Positions 1 through 7,263 of a stretch of DNA of 41,318 nt are shown piece by piece (position 1 is the stretch's first letter; every line of letters begins with the position of its first letter). Made by a program: the position numbers and the translations under genes. Below the pieces are notes generated by a model that was given only the letters and a program-made list of their open reading frames with translations, did not search any database and was not told the DNA's origin. Source of the stretch: an uncultured Ruminococcus sp. (GTDB lineage Bacteria; Bacillota; Clostridia; Lachnospirales; Lachnospiraceae); contig USFD01000021.1 of the NCBI GenBank assembly GCA_900553885.1, positions 1-41,318 on the forward strand, given 5' to 3'.

Positions 1-1
1 G

Positions 2-259
2 TTGGTAAATGGTGTGCAGTTGCTTTCTTCCAGTTTTTTTACCGCAATAGGAAAAGCGTTAAAAGGTGCTCTGTTGGCATTAACAAGGCAGACCTTTTTC
101 TTGATTCCGCTTACCCTGCTGCTCCCGCTCCGTTTCGGAATTATGGGAGTATTGCTAGCGGGGCCTGTTGCTGATTTTTCAGCGTTTGTGCTATCTATTG
201 TGTTAGTGGGAACAGAATTAAGAAAGCAAAAAAATGCAACACATATTAGTCCACAGTAA
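2..259 (+). CDS. MATE-family efflux transporter, C-terminal fragment (cut by window edge)
   Basis: The last ~85 residues of a polytopic membrane protein are visible; the rest lies upstream of the window. Two hydrophobic segments (near TFFLIPLTLLLPLRFG and GVLLAGPVADFSAFVLS) and the motif GPVADFSAF match the C-terminal repeat of MATE cation/drug antiporters, followed by a polar tail. The TTG at base 2 is only the first in-window codon and is not the real start. It lies about 100 bases before a mobile-element gene on the same strand, so it may be cargo of the resident element. Family assignment is moderately sure; the substrate is unknown. Confidence 0.65.
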   Translation: MVNGVQLLSSSFFTAIGKALKGALLALTRQTFFLIPLTLLLPLRFGIMGVLLAGPVADFSAFVLSIVLVGTELRKQKNATHISPQ

Positions 260-361
260 AATGAACGGGCTACGTCCGCTATTGACAGCCCCGCCTGTCT
301 TTGCTTTTAGGCAATATCAACCAGTCACAATGCTCTTTGTGGGAGAAAGGAGGAGTTTTCT

Positions 362-652
362 ATGGCTTACACAAAAGCATACAAGGAACACATCATGTAT
401 ACTTTTAACGGCTTTTGCAAAGTCGTGATACGCTATGCGGCTATCAACGCATGGCGGGAACGGAGCAGGCGGCGGCAAAGGGAAATATCCTTTGAATACC
501 TCACAGAAGAAAAATTTTACCCATTCAGTACATCAGATGAAGCACCTTGTCCCGCCACAGCGTCACGCCCTAAAACCACCACGGCAGCTCCAGCCAGAGA
601 TTGTCCATGGCTTCTTCCTCCAGCTTCTTTGCCCGGCTCTCCCGGAGGCTGA
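362..652 (+). pseudogene. Conjugative-element sigma-70-like small protein, truncated near base 541
   Basis: An AAGGAGG site precedes ATG 362. The first ~60 residues (starting MAYTKAYKEH, with SRRRQREISFEYLTEEK) resemble the N-terminus of a sigma-70-like small protein that I recall from Tn1549/Tn916-type conjugative elements. In that family the sequence continues after a TSDE-like motif into a region-4 helix-turn-helix. Here homology stops after SDE (codon ending about 541), and the frame runs on into sequence antisense to the next gene, giving a Pro/Ala-rich nonsense tail to 652. I read this as a gene interrupted by the element that starts here. Family recall is from memory; the break is visible in the sequence. 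Confidence 0.7.
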
Positions 653-1232
653 AATGGATTGCCGTCCCAATCAGCGTATGCTCCGTATCGTCTGTAAAGC
701 CATAGCGATACAGGAGATATACCTGCTCTCGCTCGGAGAGTTTTCCCAAGCCCTCATACAGCTCCTGCATTGTCTCCCGGTCAATGTAAATCTGCTCCGG
801 GGATTTGGCTGCGGAATTGGCAATGGCCTCGATCCTCAGCATCCGTTCATCGTCAGGCAGGATTTCATCCAGCCGGACTTTCTGAAGTCCCGGCCCGTTT
901 TTCTTGTCGGTCATTCGCTGTTCATACTGTGCAAAGGCAGAGCGCACCAGGTCAGTCATGGCGTTTTTGATAGAGGGCGCAGCATAGGTCAGAAACTTAA
1001 TGCCCTTGCTGCTGTCAAAGTGTGAGATGGCATCCAGCAGGCCGATGCTGCCCTCCTGCGTCAGATCATCCATCTCAATTCCAAGGTCACTTTCTCCCAG
1101 ATTCATACTCCGATATAGTTCTGCAGCAGTTTGGCAGATAAAACCATAATTCTTTTCCAGAAGAAGGCTGCGGGCATTTTCGTCCCCTTTTTGAGCCTGA
1201 GCGCAAAGCCGCTCATTGCTCCGGGTCTTCAT
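570..1232 (-). CDS. Sigma-70 family RNA polymerase sigma factor of the mobile element
   Basis: A 220-residue protein with a recognisable sigma region 2 (about residues 50-110, including MDDLTQEGSIGLLDAI and a FDSSKGIKFLTYA stretch that matches the core-binding and -10 recognition helices). A C-terminal region-4-like helical part (LSEREQVYLLYRYGF) includes a SLRESRAKKLEEEA recognition helix. It is shorter than housekeeping sigma and lacks region 1. Its start overlaps the end of the XRE gene by 20 bases, so the two are translationally coupled. It is the last gene of the leftward control operon and probably directs transcription of element genes. Its target promoters are not identifiable here. 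Confidence 0.85.
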   Translation of the reverse strand: MKTRSNERLCAQAQKGDENARSLLLEKNYGFICQTAAELYRSMNLGESDLGIEMDDLTQEGSIGLLDAISHFDSSKGIKFLTYAAPSIKNAMTDLVRSAFAQYEQRMTDKKNGPGLQKVRLDEILPDDERMLRIEAIANSAAKSPEQIYIDRETMQELYEGLGKLSEREQVYLLYRYGFTDDTEHTLIGTAIHFSLRESRAKKLEEEAMDNLWLELPWWF

Positions 1233-2055
1233 TCTTGTTCTCCTGTTTTGCTCCCTGTGCTATACCATATATCAGGTCAGTCAATGCCTGACCGAATTTC
1301 TCCAACACATCTGAAGAAGCCCCCTCCATGCAGGAAACGCTGTCCAGAACGGCTTCTGTGATCTGTTCCGGCGTGATGTGGGGATTCTCCATATCCTGCC
1401 CTTTCGTCAGCTCCGTAAACATCTGTTGGGCGATTTCCTTGGTGAATGCCTGCTGGACAGAAAAGTCATGGCCGATTTCTTTTTTTATTTCTTTGACCGC
1501 CAGCATAAACTGATTTTCTATGGTAGCAAGGTCTGCCTGATAGGGAGATGTCCGCAGGCGGCTGATGTCCTTTGCAGTTTTTTCTCCGGATTTGGATTTT
1601 ACCGTTTTCCGGGTCAATGCGCTGAGAGTGGCATACATTTGATTTTGTGCGGCGAATCCGGCGGCAATGGTGTCATTGAAATACTGCTCCAGCGTGTAGG
1701 TCAGCTCCGCAAAGCGGGGGCTTTCCAGCAACCGATTCAGCACCGCTGTATTGACTTTTTCTGTGAATAGATTGCGTGCTGCTTCTGCGGATAAGCCCAA
1801 CTCGTCAATGGCATAATTCTTCCGGTCGGGAACATTGGTTATGCCCAGCAGGAAGTCGGTGGACACGTTGAACACTCTGGCAATGCGAATGATATTTTCA
1901 TTGCTGAGTTTATCAGTCTGCCCGGAGATGAAACGGCTGAGAACGCTGTCTCCGCAGCCGATTTTTCTGGCAAGTTCCGTCTGTGTTACCTTTTGGTCTT
2001 TCATCAAATCGGTAAGCCGTTGGCGGACGTCACCGGGCAAAAAGGTTTTCTCCAT
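1213..2055 (-). CDS. XRE-family transcriptional regulator with long C-terminal domain
   Basis: A 280-residue protein. Residues ~8-70 form a Cro/C1-type helix-turn-helix (RQRLTDLMKDQKVTQTELAR, then SVLSRFISGQTDKLS, then NIIRIARVFNVSTDFLLG). The remaining ~200 residues are helical with no motif I recognise. An AAGGAGGG sits 11 bases before the ATG, inside the end of the upstream HTH gene, and the 3' end overlaps the sigma gene. The role is most likely control of element excision and transfer. The large C-terminal part could be a sensor or oligomerisation domain; nothing in the sequence shows what it senses. Confidence 0.82.
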   Translation of the reverse strand: MEKTFLPGDVRQRLTDLMKDQKVTQTELARKIGCGDSVLSRFISGQTDKLSNENIIRIARVFNVSTDFLLGITNVPDRKNYAIDELGLSAEAARNLFTEKVNTAVLNRLLESPRFAELTYTLEQYFNDTIAAGFAAQNQMYATLSALTRKTVKSKSGEKTAKDISRLRTSPYQADLATIENQFMLAVKEIKKEIGHDFSVQQAFTKEIAQQMFTELTKGQDMENPHITPEQITEAVLDSVSCMEGASSDVLEKFGQALTDLIYGIAQGAKQENKNEDPEQ

Positions 2056-2265
2056 TTAGGGTGTCCCTCCTTCCTCTGACTTGAGTTTTCTGTATTTCCC
2101 GCTTTTGATCCGGGCGTCGGCGGGTTTTTCTGCGTCTTCCGGGATAATCCAACGGCTCCCCGCCCGCTGTGCGCCGGGGATTCTGTTTTCATTGCAGAGG
2201 ATGGCCACACGCCGGTGAGAAATCCCCCATTTCTTCGCAACTTCAAAGGTTGATAGGTATTTCAT
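2056..2265 (-). CDS. Small excisionase-like helix-turn-helix protein
   Basis: A 69-residue protein with the compact winged-helix pattern of excisionase/MerR-like DNA-binding domains: FEVAKKWGISHRRVAILC, then RIPGAQRAGSRWIIPEDAEKP, in which the GSRWIIP wing is diagnostic. The C-terminus is basic. It directly abuts the XRE gene downstream (stop and next start adjacent) and follows the QueG-like gene by 39 bases. It could be the recombination directionality factor for the serine recombinase or a plain regulator; sequence alone does not separate the two. Confidence 0.75.
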   Translation of the reverse strand: MKYLSTFEVAKKWGISHRRVAILCNENRIPGAQRAGSRWIIPEDAEKPADARIKSGKYRKLKSEEGGTP

Positions 2266-2304
2266 TCTCGTCCCCTTCGTTTGAAACTAGCAACATAGAA
2301 AAGA

Positions 2305-3261
2305 TTATTTGGCTCCAGCTCTTTGAGCATTTATTGCTGATCTGGCTGCATTCTTTCTTAATGCCGGGATATCTTTATCCTGCAAATGATTCGCAGTTTT
2401 AGGAATGACATTTTTGATGAGAAATTCGTCCGTCAGATTTTCATAGTTCTCTGGTAAAATTGCTGGAGCAATTTCTTCTAATTTGTTTAATGGCAATCCG
2501 TGTTTCCAATCATGCCGCCGATTATAAGGACAGGCATCCTGGCAATTATCGCAGCCGCATACCCACTGCTCATACATCTCATCAGAAAGTCCTTCCGGTG
2601 TATCGCTATTTCCAAATGTAGTCAGAAAAGAAACACACTTAAACGGATTCATTGTGTATGGTGCTTCCAAAGCCTTCGTCTTACAAGCACGTCGACACAA
2701 ATCACATTTTTCAGAACAAGGCGGAGCGCTGCATGTATGGATAAGTTCACACTCCTGATCAATCACGTAAGCAAATAAATTGTTATAGGAGCCGTTCTCC
2801 GTATAAAAGAAATTATTTTTACGGATAATACCCAGTCCGGCTTTCATTGCCATATACCTGAGAGGGCCAACGCTGAGTGAGCCAAACTGCTCTCCGCCTT
2901 TCGCTTGGATACCATTTTCATAAAACCAGACTTCCAAGCGTTCCAGGTCGAAGCGTTCCCTACTTTTTTTCTCTGGTTCCAGAAAAAAAGCTTTTCCGTA
3001 TTTTCCCTGTAAAGATTCTGGGAACCTATACTTTCCATAGTCAAATACAAGAATTACGATGGATTTGGACCATGGAAATCTCGACTTTGTTTCTGTTAAA
3101 TTTCCAACGCCTTTATAAAAATATTGGCTTACCGGAACATCATTAAGCCTTTGTTGATATAACTGTTTAAATCCGTCCAGTGCAGAAATAGATATGATTC
3201 CGCATTTATCAAATCCGCAGCGCAATGCCTGGTCGTAAATTTTTTGAGATAAGCTGTCCAT
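2305..3261 (-). CDS. Epoxyqueuosine reductase-like double 4Fe-4S protein
   Basis: A 318-residue protein. A GGAGGA site 8 bases upstream supports ATG 3261 over the in-frame ATG at 3294. The C-terminal half carries two cysteine clusters, PCSEKCDLCRRACKTKAL and later WVCGCDNCQDACPYNRR, in the arrangement of QueG-type proteins that hold two 4Fe-4S clusters. The middle segment (GSLSVGPLRYMAMKAGLG, then RKNNFF) fits that family as well. True QueG reduces epoxyqueuosine in tRNA; here the N-terminal part is divergent and the gene heads a mobile-element control operon, so I call it QueG-like only. It has its own predicted promoter (3333-3361). Confidence 0.75.
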   Translation of the reverse strand: MDSLSQKIYDQALRCGFDKCGIISISALDGFKQLYQQRLNDVPVSQYFYKGVGNLTETKSRFPWSKSIVILVFDYGKYRFPESLQGKYGKAFFLEPEKKSRERFDLERLEVWFYENGIQAKGGEQFGSLSVGPLRYMAMKAGLGIIRKNNFFYTENGSYNNLFAYVIDQECELIHTCSAPPCSEKCDLCRRACKTKALEAPYTMNPFKCVSFLTTFGNSDTPEGLSDEMYEQWVCGCDNCQDACPYNRRHDWKHGLPLNKLEEIAPAILPENYENLTDEFLIKNVIPKTANHLQDKDIPALRKNAARSAINAQRAGAK

Positions 3262-3332
3262 TTTCCCGGTCCTCCATCTAAAAATAAACAACAAAGAATG
3301 TTATTGACTAAGTGACTTGGTAACTCAAATAT

Positions 3333-3361
3333 ATTATAGTCGATTACTGGAATAAAATCAA
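3333..3361 (-). promoter_or_regulatory. Predicted promoter of the leftward control operon
   Basis: On the minus strand, TTGATT (plus 3356-3361) and TATAAT (plus 3333-3338) are separated by 17 bases, a near-consensus sigma-A promoter about 70 bases before ATG 3261. An imperfect palindrome around AAGTGACTT lies just downstream of the -10 and may be an operator. Gene order suggests that the QueG-like, HTH, XRE and sigma genes are all transcribed from here. Confidence 0.6.
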
Positions 3362-3370
3362 GATGAAATA

Positions 3371-3382
3371 GAACATACGTTC
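3371..3382. promoter_or_regulatory. LexA/DinR-type SOS box candidate
   Basis: The sequence GAACATACGTTC matches the Firmicute LexA (DinR) core GAAC-N4-GTTC exactly, with a symmetric A/T pair outside it (AGAACATACGTTCT). It lies between the divergent control and primase operons, 10 bases from the -35 of the leftward promoter and immediately before a TTGACA (3387-3392). It could place element replication or transfer under DNA-damage control. The match is visible; LexA binding is inferred. Confidence 0.5.
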
Positions 3383-3469
3383 TATTTTGACATTGCATTT
3401 TTGCAAAAAAATCCGGGCGAAAATTTCTTTTTTGCAAAAGTGCCGGATTTTCCGGCTGAGAGCTATTTT

Positions 3470-3518
3470 CTCCGTATATTCAGGCAGACGGGCAGAAACC
3501 GTCAAAAAATATACGGAG
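3470..3518 (+). promoter_or_regulatory. Leader hairpin that sequesters the primase Shine-Dalgarno
   Basis: CTCCGTATATT (3470-3480) is perfectly complementary to AATATACGGAG (3508-3518), an 11-bp stem. The loop holds a second small stem (GACGG/CCGTC). The 3' arm contains most of the CGGAGG ribosome binding site used by ATG 3528. Folding would hide the site, so translation of the primase operon may depend on melting of this hairpin. The pairing is seen directly; the regulatory effect is inferred. Confidence 0.55.
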
Positions 3519-3527
3519 GTATGACGC

Positions 3528-4148
3528 ATGAATCTATTTGAAACAGTTAAGGCGGCTGTCACGGTACGGCAGGCCGCCGAACACTACGGTTTGAAAGTGG
3601 AACGTAGCGGCATGATACGCTGCCCTTTCCACGATGACCGTCATCCCAGCATGAAGCTGAACGAGAGCTATTTCTACTGCTTCGGCTGCGGAGCTACCGG
3701 CGATGTGATCGACTTCGTTGCAAGGCTGTTTGGCCTGAGCAGCTACGAGGCAGCACAGAAGCTGGCTTACGACTTCGGCATTGACCCGGACAAGCCGCCC
3801 GCTGCGGCGGCGCTATCAAAACCGAAATACCCGCTGGCAAGGGCGTTCCGACAAGAGGAGCTGCACTGTCAGCGGGTATTGTGCGATTATCTGCACCTTC
3901 TGGAGAGCTGGAAGGTGCAGTATGCACCAAAAGCACCGGAAGAAGTCTTAGACGATCACTTTGTGGAGGCTTGCCAGATGCTTGACCGTATCGAGTATCT
4001 GGCGGATATTCTGGCCTTTGCAGAGCTGGAAATCCGTGTAAAAACGGTGGATATGCTCCATCGGGACGGCACGATTGAGAAACTGGAAGAACGCTTGGAG
4101 CGGCTGAAAAAGGAGGCGAGAACCCATGAAGAACCGGAAATTTGCTGA
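3528..4148 (+). CDS. CHC2 zinc-finger DNA primase-like protein
   Basis: A 206-residue protein. A CHC2 zinc-binding domain is visible as C32, H35, C51 and C54 within RCPFHDDRHPSMKLNESYFY and CFGCGATGDVIDF, the DnaG-type DNA-contacting finger. It lacks the TOPRIM catalytic domain of full DnaG, so it probably works with the downstream primase-helicase. The C-terminus is helical and charged, ending in an ELEERLERLKKEA stretch. GGAGG 8 bases upstream sets the start. Its 3' end overlaps the next gene by 23 bases. Role: replication initiation of the excised element. Confidence 0.88.
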   Translation: MNLFETVKAAVTVRQAAEHYGLKVERSGMIRCPFHDDRHPSMKLNESYFYCFGCGATGDVIDFVARLFGLSSYEAAQKLAYDFGIDPDKPPAAAALSKPKYPLARAFRQEELHCQRVLCDYLHLLESWKVQYAPKAPEEVLDDHFVEACQMLDRIEYLADILAFAELEIRVKTVDMLHRDGTIEKLEERLERLKKEARTHEEPEIC

Positions 4149-5490
4149 TGGCCCCGTCTGGTTTGACGGCACCAATATCAACGAGGCATTGTTCTGTGAT
4201 GAGTTTCTGAGCCATCGCAAAATCATCTTTGCCAACGGCGCTTTCTTCACGCCGGACGGCAGAGTGACGGATGTTCTTCCTCTGCGTGGAGAGATTTATG
4301 AGGAATTGAAGTGCTGCGCTGTGAACAACATCCCCCGGAAGATCACCAACATTCTGGAGGTATTGAAGCTGGCAGCTCATGTGGATGACTTCCCGCCGGA
4401 GGCAGACCGCATCCATCTGACCAACGGCACCTTGAAGCTGGATGGTACGTTCACCGAGGGCAGGCCAGAGATTGTGCGAAGCCGGTTGCCGGTGGCCTAC
4501 AATACTGGTGCGCCTGTCCCTTCTCAGTGGCTTGCATTTCTGGATGGCTTGCTCTATCCAGAGGATATCCCCACCCTGCAGGAGTTCATCGGTTACTGCC
4601 TGATTCCCAGCAACAAAGGGCAGCGGATGATGGTGATTAAGGGCGAGGGCGGCGAGGGCAAGTCCCAGATCGGCGCTGTGCTGTCTGCTTTGTTCGGCTC
4701 CAATATGAAGGATGGCAGCATCGGGAAAATCTCTGAGAACCGCTTTGCTCGTGCCGATTTAGAGCATATCCTCCTGTGTGTGGATGATGATATGCGGATG
4801 GAGGCCTTGCGGCAGACCAACTATGTAAAATCCATCGTTACCGCCCAGGGCAAGATGGATTTGGAGCGTAAAGGCAAGCAGAGCTATCAGGGATGGATGA
4901 CCGCCCGGCTGCTGGCCTTTTCCAACGGCGATTTGCAAGCGCTTTTTGACCGCAGCGATGGCTTTTACCGCCGTCAGCTCATTCTCACCACCAAGGCGAA
5001 GCCAGCGGACAGGAAAGACGATCCAGATCTTGCGGAGAAGATGAAGGCCGAGGTAGAGGGCATCTTCCTTTGGGCATATGAGGGTCTGCGGCGGCTGGTA
5101 ACGAACAACTTCAAATTCACAGAGAGCCAGCGCACCAAGGAAAACCGGGAGGCTGTTAAGCGGGATAACAACAATGTGTATGATTTTCTGGAATCCGAGG
5201 GTTATATCCGGCTGAAAGCGGACAGCAGCATCAGTTCCAAGGAGCTGTATGAAATTTATGGGATGTGGTGTGATGAAAACAGTTTGACCGCCTTGAAACG
5301 GCGCAGCTTCAGCGATGCGGTGATTGCCAGTCAGGGCAAGTACCATTTGGAATACTGCAACAAGATCACCAACGCCGCCGGGCGGCGGGTATGGGGCTTC
5401 TACGGGATTGAAGCGGTCGCCAGACCCAATATAAACGGTTTTTTTGAAGTTTCGGAACGTACGTACGTACCGGAGGAATGGCGGGATTGA
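4126..5490 (+). CDS. Phage/plasmid primase-helicase, P4/D5 family
   Basis: A 454-residue protein with a D5-N-like N-terminal part and a superfamily 3 helicase core. The Walker A motif is GEGGEGKS (about residues 173-180), followed by the Walker B-like LLCVDDDMRME and sensor-type AFSNGDLQALFDRSDGFYRR. AAGGAGG lies 10 bases before ATG 4126. The family unwinds and primes DNA during rolling or theta replication of satellites and integrative elements; here it pairs with the CHC2 protein. The C-terminal tail reads through an unusual ACGTACGTACGT run in the DNA at about 5458-5470. Confidence 0.88.
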   Translation: MKNRKFADGPVWFDGTNINEALFCDEFLSHRKIIFANGAFFTPDGRVTDVLPLRGEIYEELKCCAVNNIPRKITNILEVLKLAAHVDDFPPEADRIHLTNGTLKLDGTFTEGRPEIVRSRLPVAYNTGAPVPSQWLAFLDGLLYPEDIPTLQEFIGYCLIPSNKGQRMMVIKGEGGEGKSQIGAVLSALFGSNMKDGSIGKISENRFARADLEHILLCVDDDMRMEALRQTNYVKSIVTAQGKMDLERKGKQSYQGWMTARLLAFSNGDLQALFDRSDGFYRRQLILTTKAKPADRKDDPDLAEKMKAEVEGIFLWAYEGLRRLVTNNFKFTESQRTKENREAVKRDNNNVYDFLESEGYIRLKADSSISSKELYEIYGMWCDENSLTALKRRSFSDAVIASQGKYHLEYCNKITNAAGRRVWGFYGIEAVARPNINGFFEVSERTYVPEEWRD

Positions 5491-5884
5491 TTCACGCTCC
5501 AACTTCGTGTACGTATGTACGCAGCGATTTACCCCAAAACACCAATAGTATGATTTTCTCGTGCTGCCTGTCCCCTGTTTTGGGTGCTGGAAATCAGGTC
5601 AAATGAAAACAGGAAACTATTTGACCCGATACAGAAATCTGTTCACGGAAACGTGCTTCTCTGAATCGTGCAACAGATTTCTGGAATCATGGGGAAATGC
5701 ACGATTGCAACCAAAGTCACATGAAACAGGAAAGTCGGTAGGTGGCACTTATGGGCAGAGCATCATACCGGCCAAGGAAAATGCAATTTATGAAAAGCAA
5801 ATATTTCACGATACAGCGAAGCAGATACGCCATTGAGCGCATTGGCTTCGCTGTTTCGTTATCTCAGAAATGGAGGATTTGAAT
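5491..5884. other. Non-coding inverted-repeat cluster; candidate oriT or replication origin
   Basis: No convincing gene fits here. Several perfect inverted repeats are stacked: CCCAAAACA/TGTTTTGGG (5533-5541, 5576-5584), GGTCAAAT/ATTTGACC (5597-5604, 5619-5626), CAGAAATCTGTT/AACAGATTTCTG (5632-5643, 5672-5683), AATCGTGCA/TGCACGATT (5664-5672, 5699-5707) and ACAGCGAAGC/GCTTCGCTGT (5813-5822, 5845-5854). ACGTAC-type repeats sit at its left edge. It lies between the replication genes and the mobilization genes, where MobV elements commonly keep oriT. No nic site could be assigned by eye. Confidence 0.5.
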
Positions 5885-6103
5885 ATGAGTGTACGCAACG
5901 AAGTCAAGGCACAGATCATTCGTGCCGGTTATACCATGCAGGAGGCTGTTGACCTTTTGCATGACGAATACGGCTGGTCGGACAGCGTTTCCAACCTGTC
6001 CGCCAAGCTGCAACGGGAGAGCATCCGCTATAAAGAGGTCAAGGAGCTGGCTGATGTGCTGGGCTATGACATTGTCTGGGTAAAGAGGAGGGACGAACGA
6101 TGA
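5885..6103 (+). CDS. Small HTH-like protein upstream of the relaxase
   Basis: A 72-residue protein. GGAGG at 5872-5876 lies 8 bases before ATG 5885. The sequence (EVKAQIIRAGYTMQEAVDLL, then SVSNLSAKLQRESIRYKEVK, then ELADVLGYDIVWVKR) has the helical layout of a compact XRE-like DNA-binding fold with LADVLGYDIVW as its last helix. Its stop overlaps the relaxase start in an ATGA, so the two are coupled. The likely role is regulation of mobilization or help to the relaxase at oriT. Fold assignment is by pattern only. Confidence 0.7.
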   Translation: MSVRNEVKAQIIRAGYTMQEAVDLLHDEYGWSDSVSNLSAKLQRESIRYKEVKELADVLGYDIVWVKRRDER

Positions 6104-7086
6104 TGAAACCGCAGCACGCTATTTTACGCTTTGCAAAGTATAAAGGCCCGGAGATTGCCAATATCGAAGCCCACAACGAGCGCACGAAGGATAAGTACGC
6201 CAGCAACCCGGACATTGATCCCAGCCGCAGCCACCTCAATTTCCATCTGATTGAACCGAAACACAGATACCGGGCGGAGGCAGAGCGGCAGATCAAGGAG
6301 GCCGGATGCCGCACCCGCTCTGACAGTGTGCGGCTGGTGGAGGCTCTTGTGACCGCCTCACCGGAGTTCTTCCAAGGCAAGAAAAAGGCTGAAATCAAAG
6401 CCTTTTTCCAGGAAGCGGTCACCTTTATCCAGCAGCATCAAGACCCCAAGACCATTGTTTCCGCAGCGGTGCATATGGACGAGAAAACGCCCCATATGCA
6501 CCTTTCTTTTGTCCCACTGACCGAGGATGGGCGGCTGTGTGCCAAGGAAATCCTTGGGAACAGGAAAAAGATGACTTGGTGGCAGGATCAGTTCTGGGAA
6601 CACATGGTACGGAAATATCCCGATCTGGAGCGTGGTGAGAGCGCCAGCAAGACCGGGCGTGACCATATCCCTCCGAGGGTGTTTAAGGAAATGACCCGGC
6701 TGAGTAAGCAGAAAGCCAAAATCGAGGAGGTTTTGGCTGGCGTCAACGCCTTCAATGCGAAAAGCAAGGCAGCGGAGATTGAGAAACTGCTGGATCAGTA
6801 TATCCCAGCGGTGGAACAGATGCACACCACTTTGAAGAAGTATCAGATAGCATTCACGAAAACCACCAAGGAAAACAAGAAGCTGAAAAATGAGAACGCA
6901 CAGCTGGAGGAATCGCTGGATAAAGCCAATCAGAAAAGCACCTTGAAGCAGCTTGCTGATGCGAAGCTGCGACGGGACTATGAGGACGCTGTGGTGGTGC
7001 TGGAGCGGATTCCGAAGGAAGTGCTGGATGTGTATGCTCGTGGAAGTCGCGGGAGAAAGGAGCGGCCTATTGAGCAAAGTTTATGA
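6100..7086 (+). CDS. MobV-family relaxase (plasmid recombination/mobilization protein)
   Basis: A 328-residue protein with the MobV/Pre metal-binding motif HMDEKTPHMH at about residues 125-134 (HxDExxPHxH), which positions the scissile oriT strand. An upstream HLNFHLIEP block matches the second conserved segment of the family. The last third is a long coiled coil (TTKENKKLKNENAQLEESL). A second ATG immediately follows the first (6103), and either could be used. The enzyme nicks and pilots the element during transfer through a conjugation pore supplied by another element; no type IV secretion genes are in the window, so this is a mobilizable rather than self-transmissible element. Confidence 0.9.
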   Translation: MMKPQHAILRFAKYKGPEIANIEAHNERTKDKYASNPDIDPSRSHLNFHLIEPKHRYRAEAERQIKEAGCRTRSDSVRLVEALVTASPEFFQGKKKAEIKAFFQEAVTFIQQHQDPKTIVSAAVHMDEKTPHMHLSFVPLTEDGRLCAKEILGNRKKMTWWQDQFWEHMVRKYPDLERGESASKTGRDHIPPRVFKEMTRLSKQKAKIEEVLAGVNAFNAKSKAAEIEKLLDQYIPAVEQMHTTLKKYQIAFTKTTKENKKLKNENAQLEESLDKANQKSTLKQLADAKLRRDYEDAVVVLERIPKEVLDVYARGSRGRKERPIEQSL

Positions 7087-7252
7087 AAATCCGAAGTATA
7101 ATGCGGCATTTGACCGCTGTATTGATGTAATGGCGAAATTGATGTTGAAATATGGCAATCAGGTTTTGGAGAAGCGGGAGGGCATACCTCCCCTTTCTCC
7201 AGATGGACAGCCTGACAAGAAAGAAGCCGGTATTTTCGGTCAAGCCGCTTAA
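7070..7252 (+). CDS. Small unknown protein with TTG start, overlapping the relaxase
   Basis: AAAGGAG (7056-7062) is well placed for a TTG at 7070, giving 60 residues beginning with SKVYENPKYNAAFDRCIDVM. The start lies inside the relaxase 3' end. The N-terminal half is helical, and the C-terminal half is polar and Pro/Gly-rich (GIPPLSPDGQPDKKEAG). I do not recognise a family. Coupling to the relaxase suggests a mobilization accessory role, but this is inference from position only. Confidence 0.6.
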   Translation: MSKVYENPKYNAAFDRCIDVMAKLMLKYGNQVLEKREGIPPLSPDGQPDKKEAGIFGQAA

Positions 7253-7263
7253 AGATAGAATTT

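Noticed and set aside
435..1025. A 196-residue plus-strand frame opposite the element sigma factor.
   Set aside because: The sense-strand protein is a clear sigma factor, and the antisense peptide has no recognisable feature.
5561..5836. A 91-residue open frame in the gap before the mobilization genes.
   Set aside because: It has no ribosome site and no recognisable fold, and it runs through the inverted repeats, so I treat it as non-coding.
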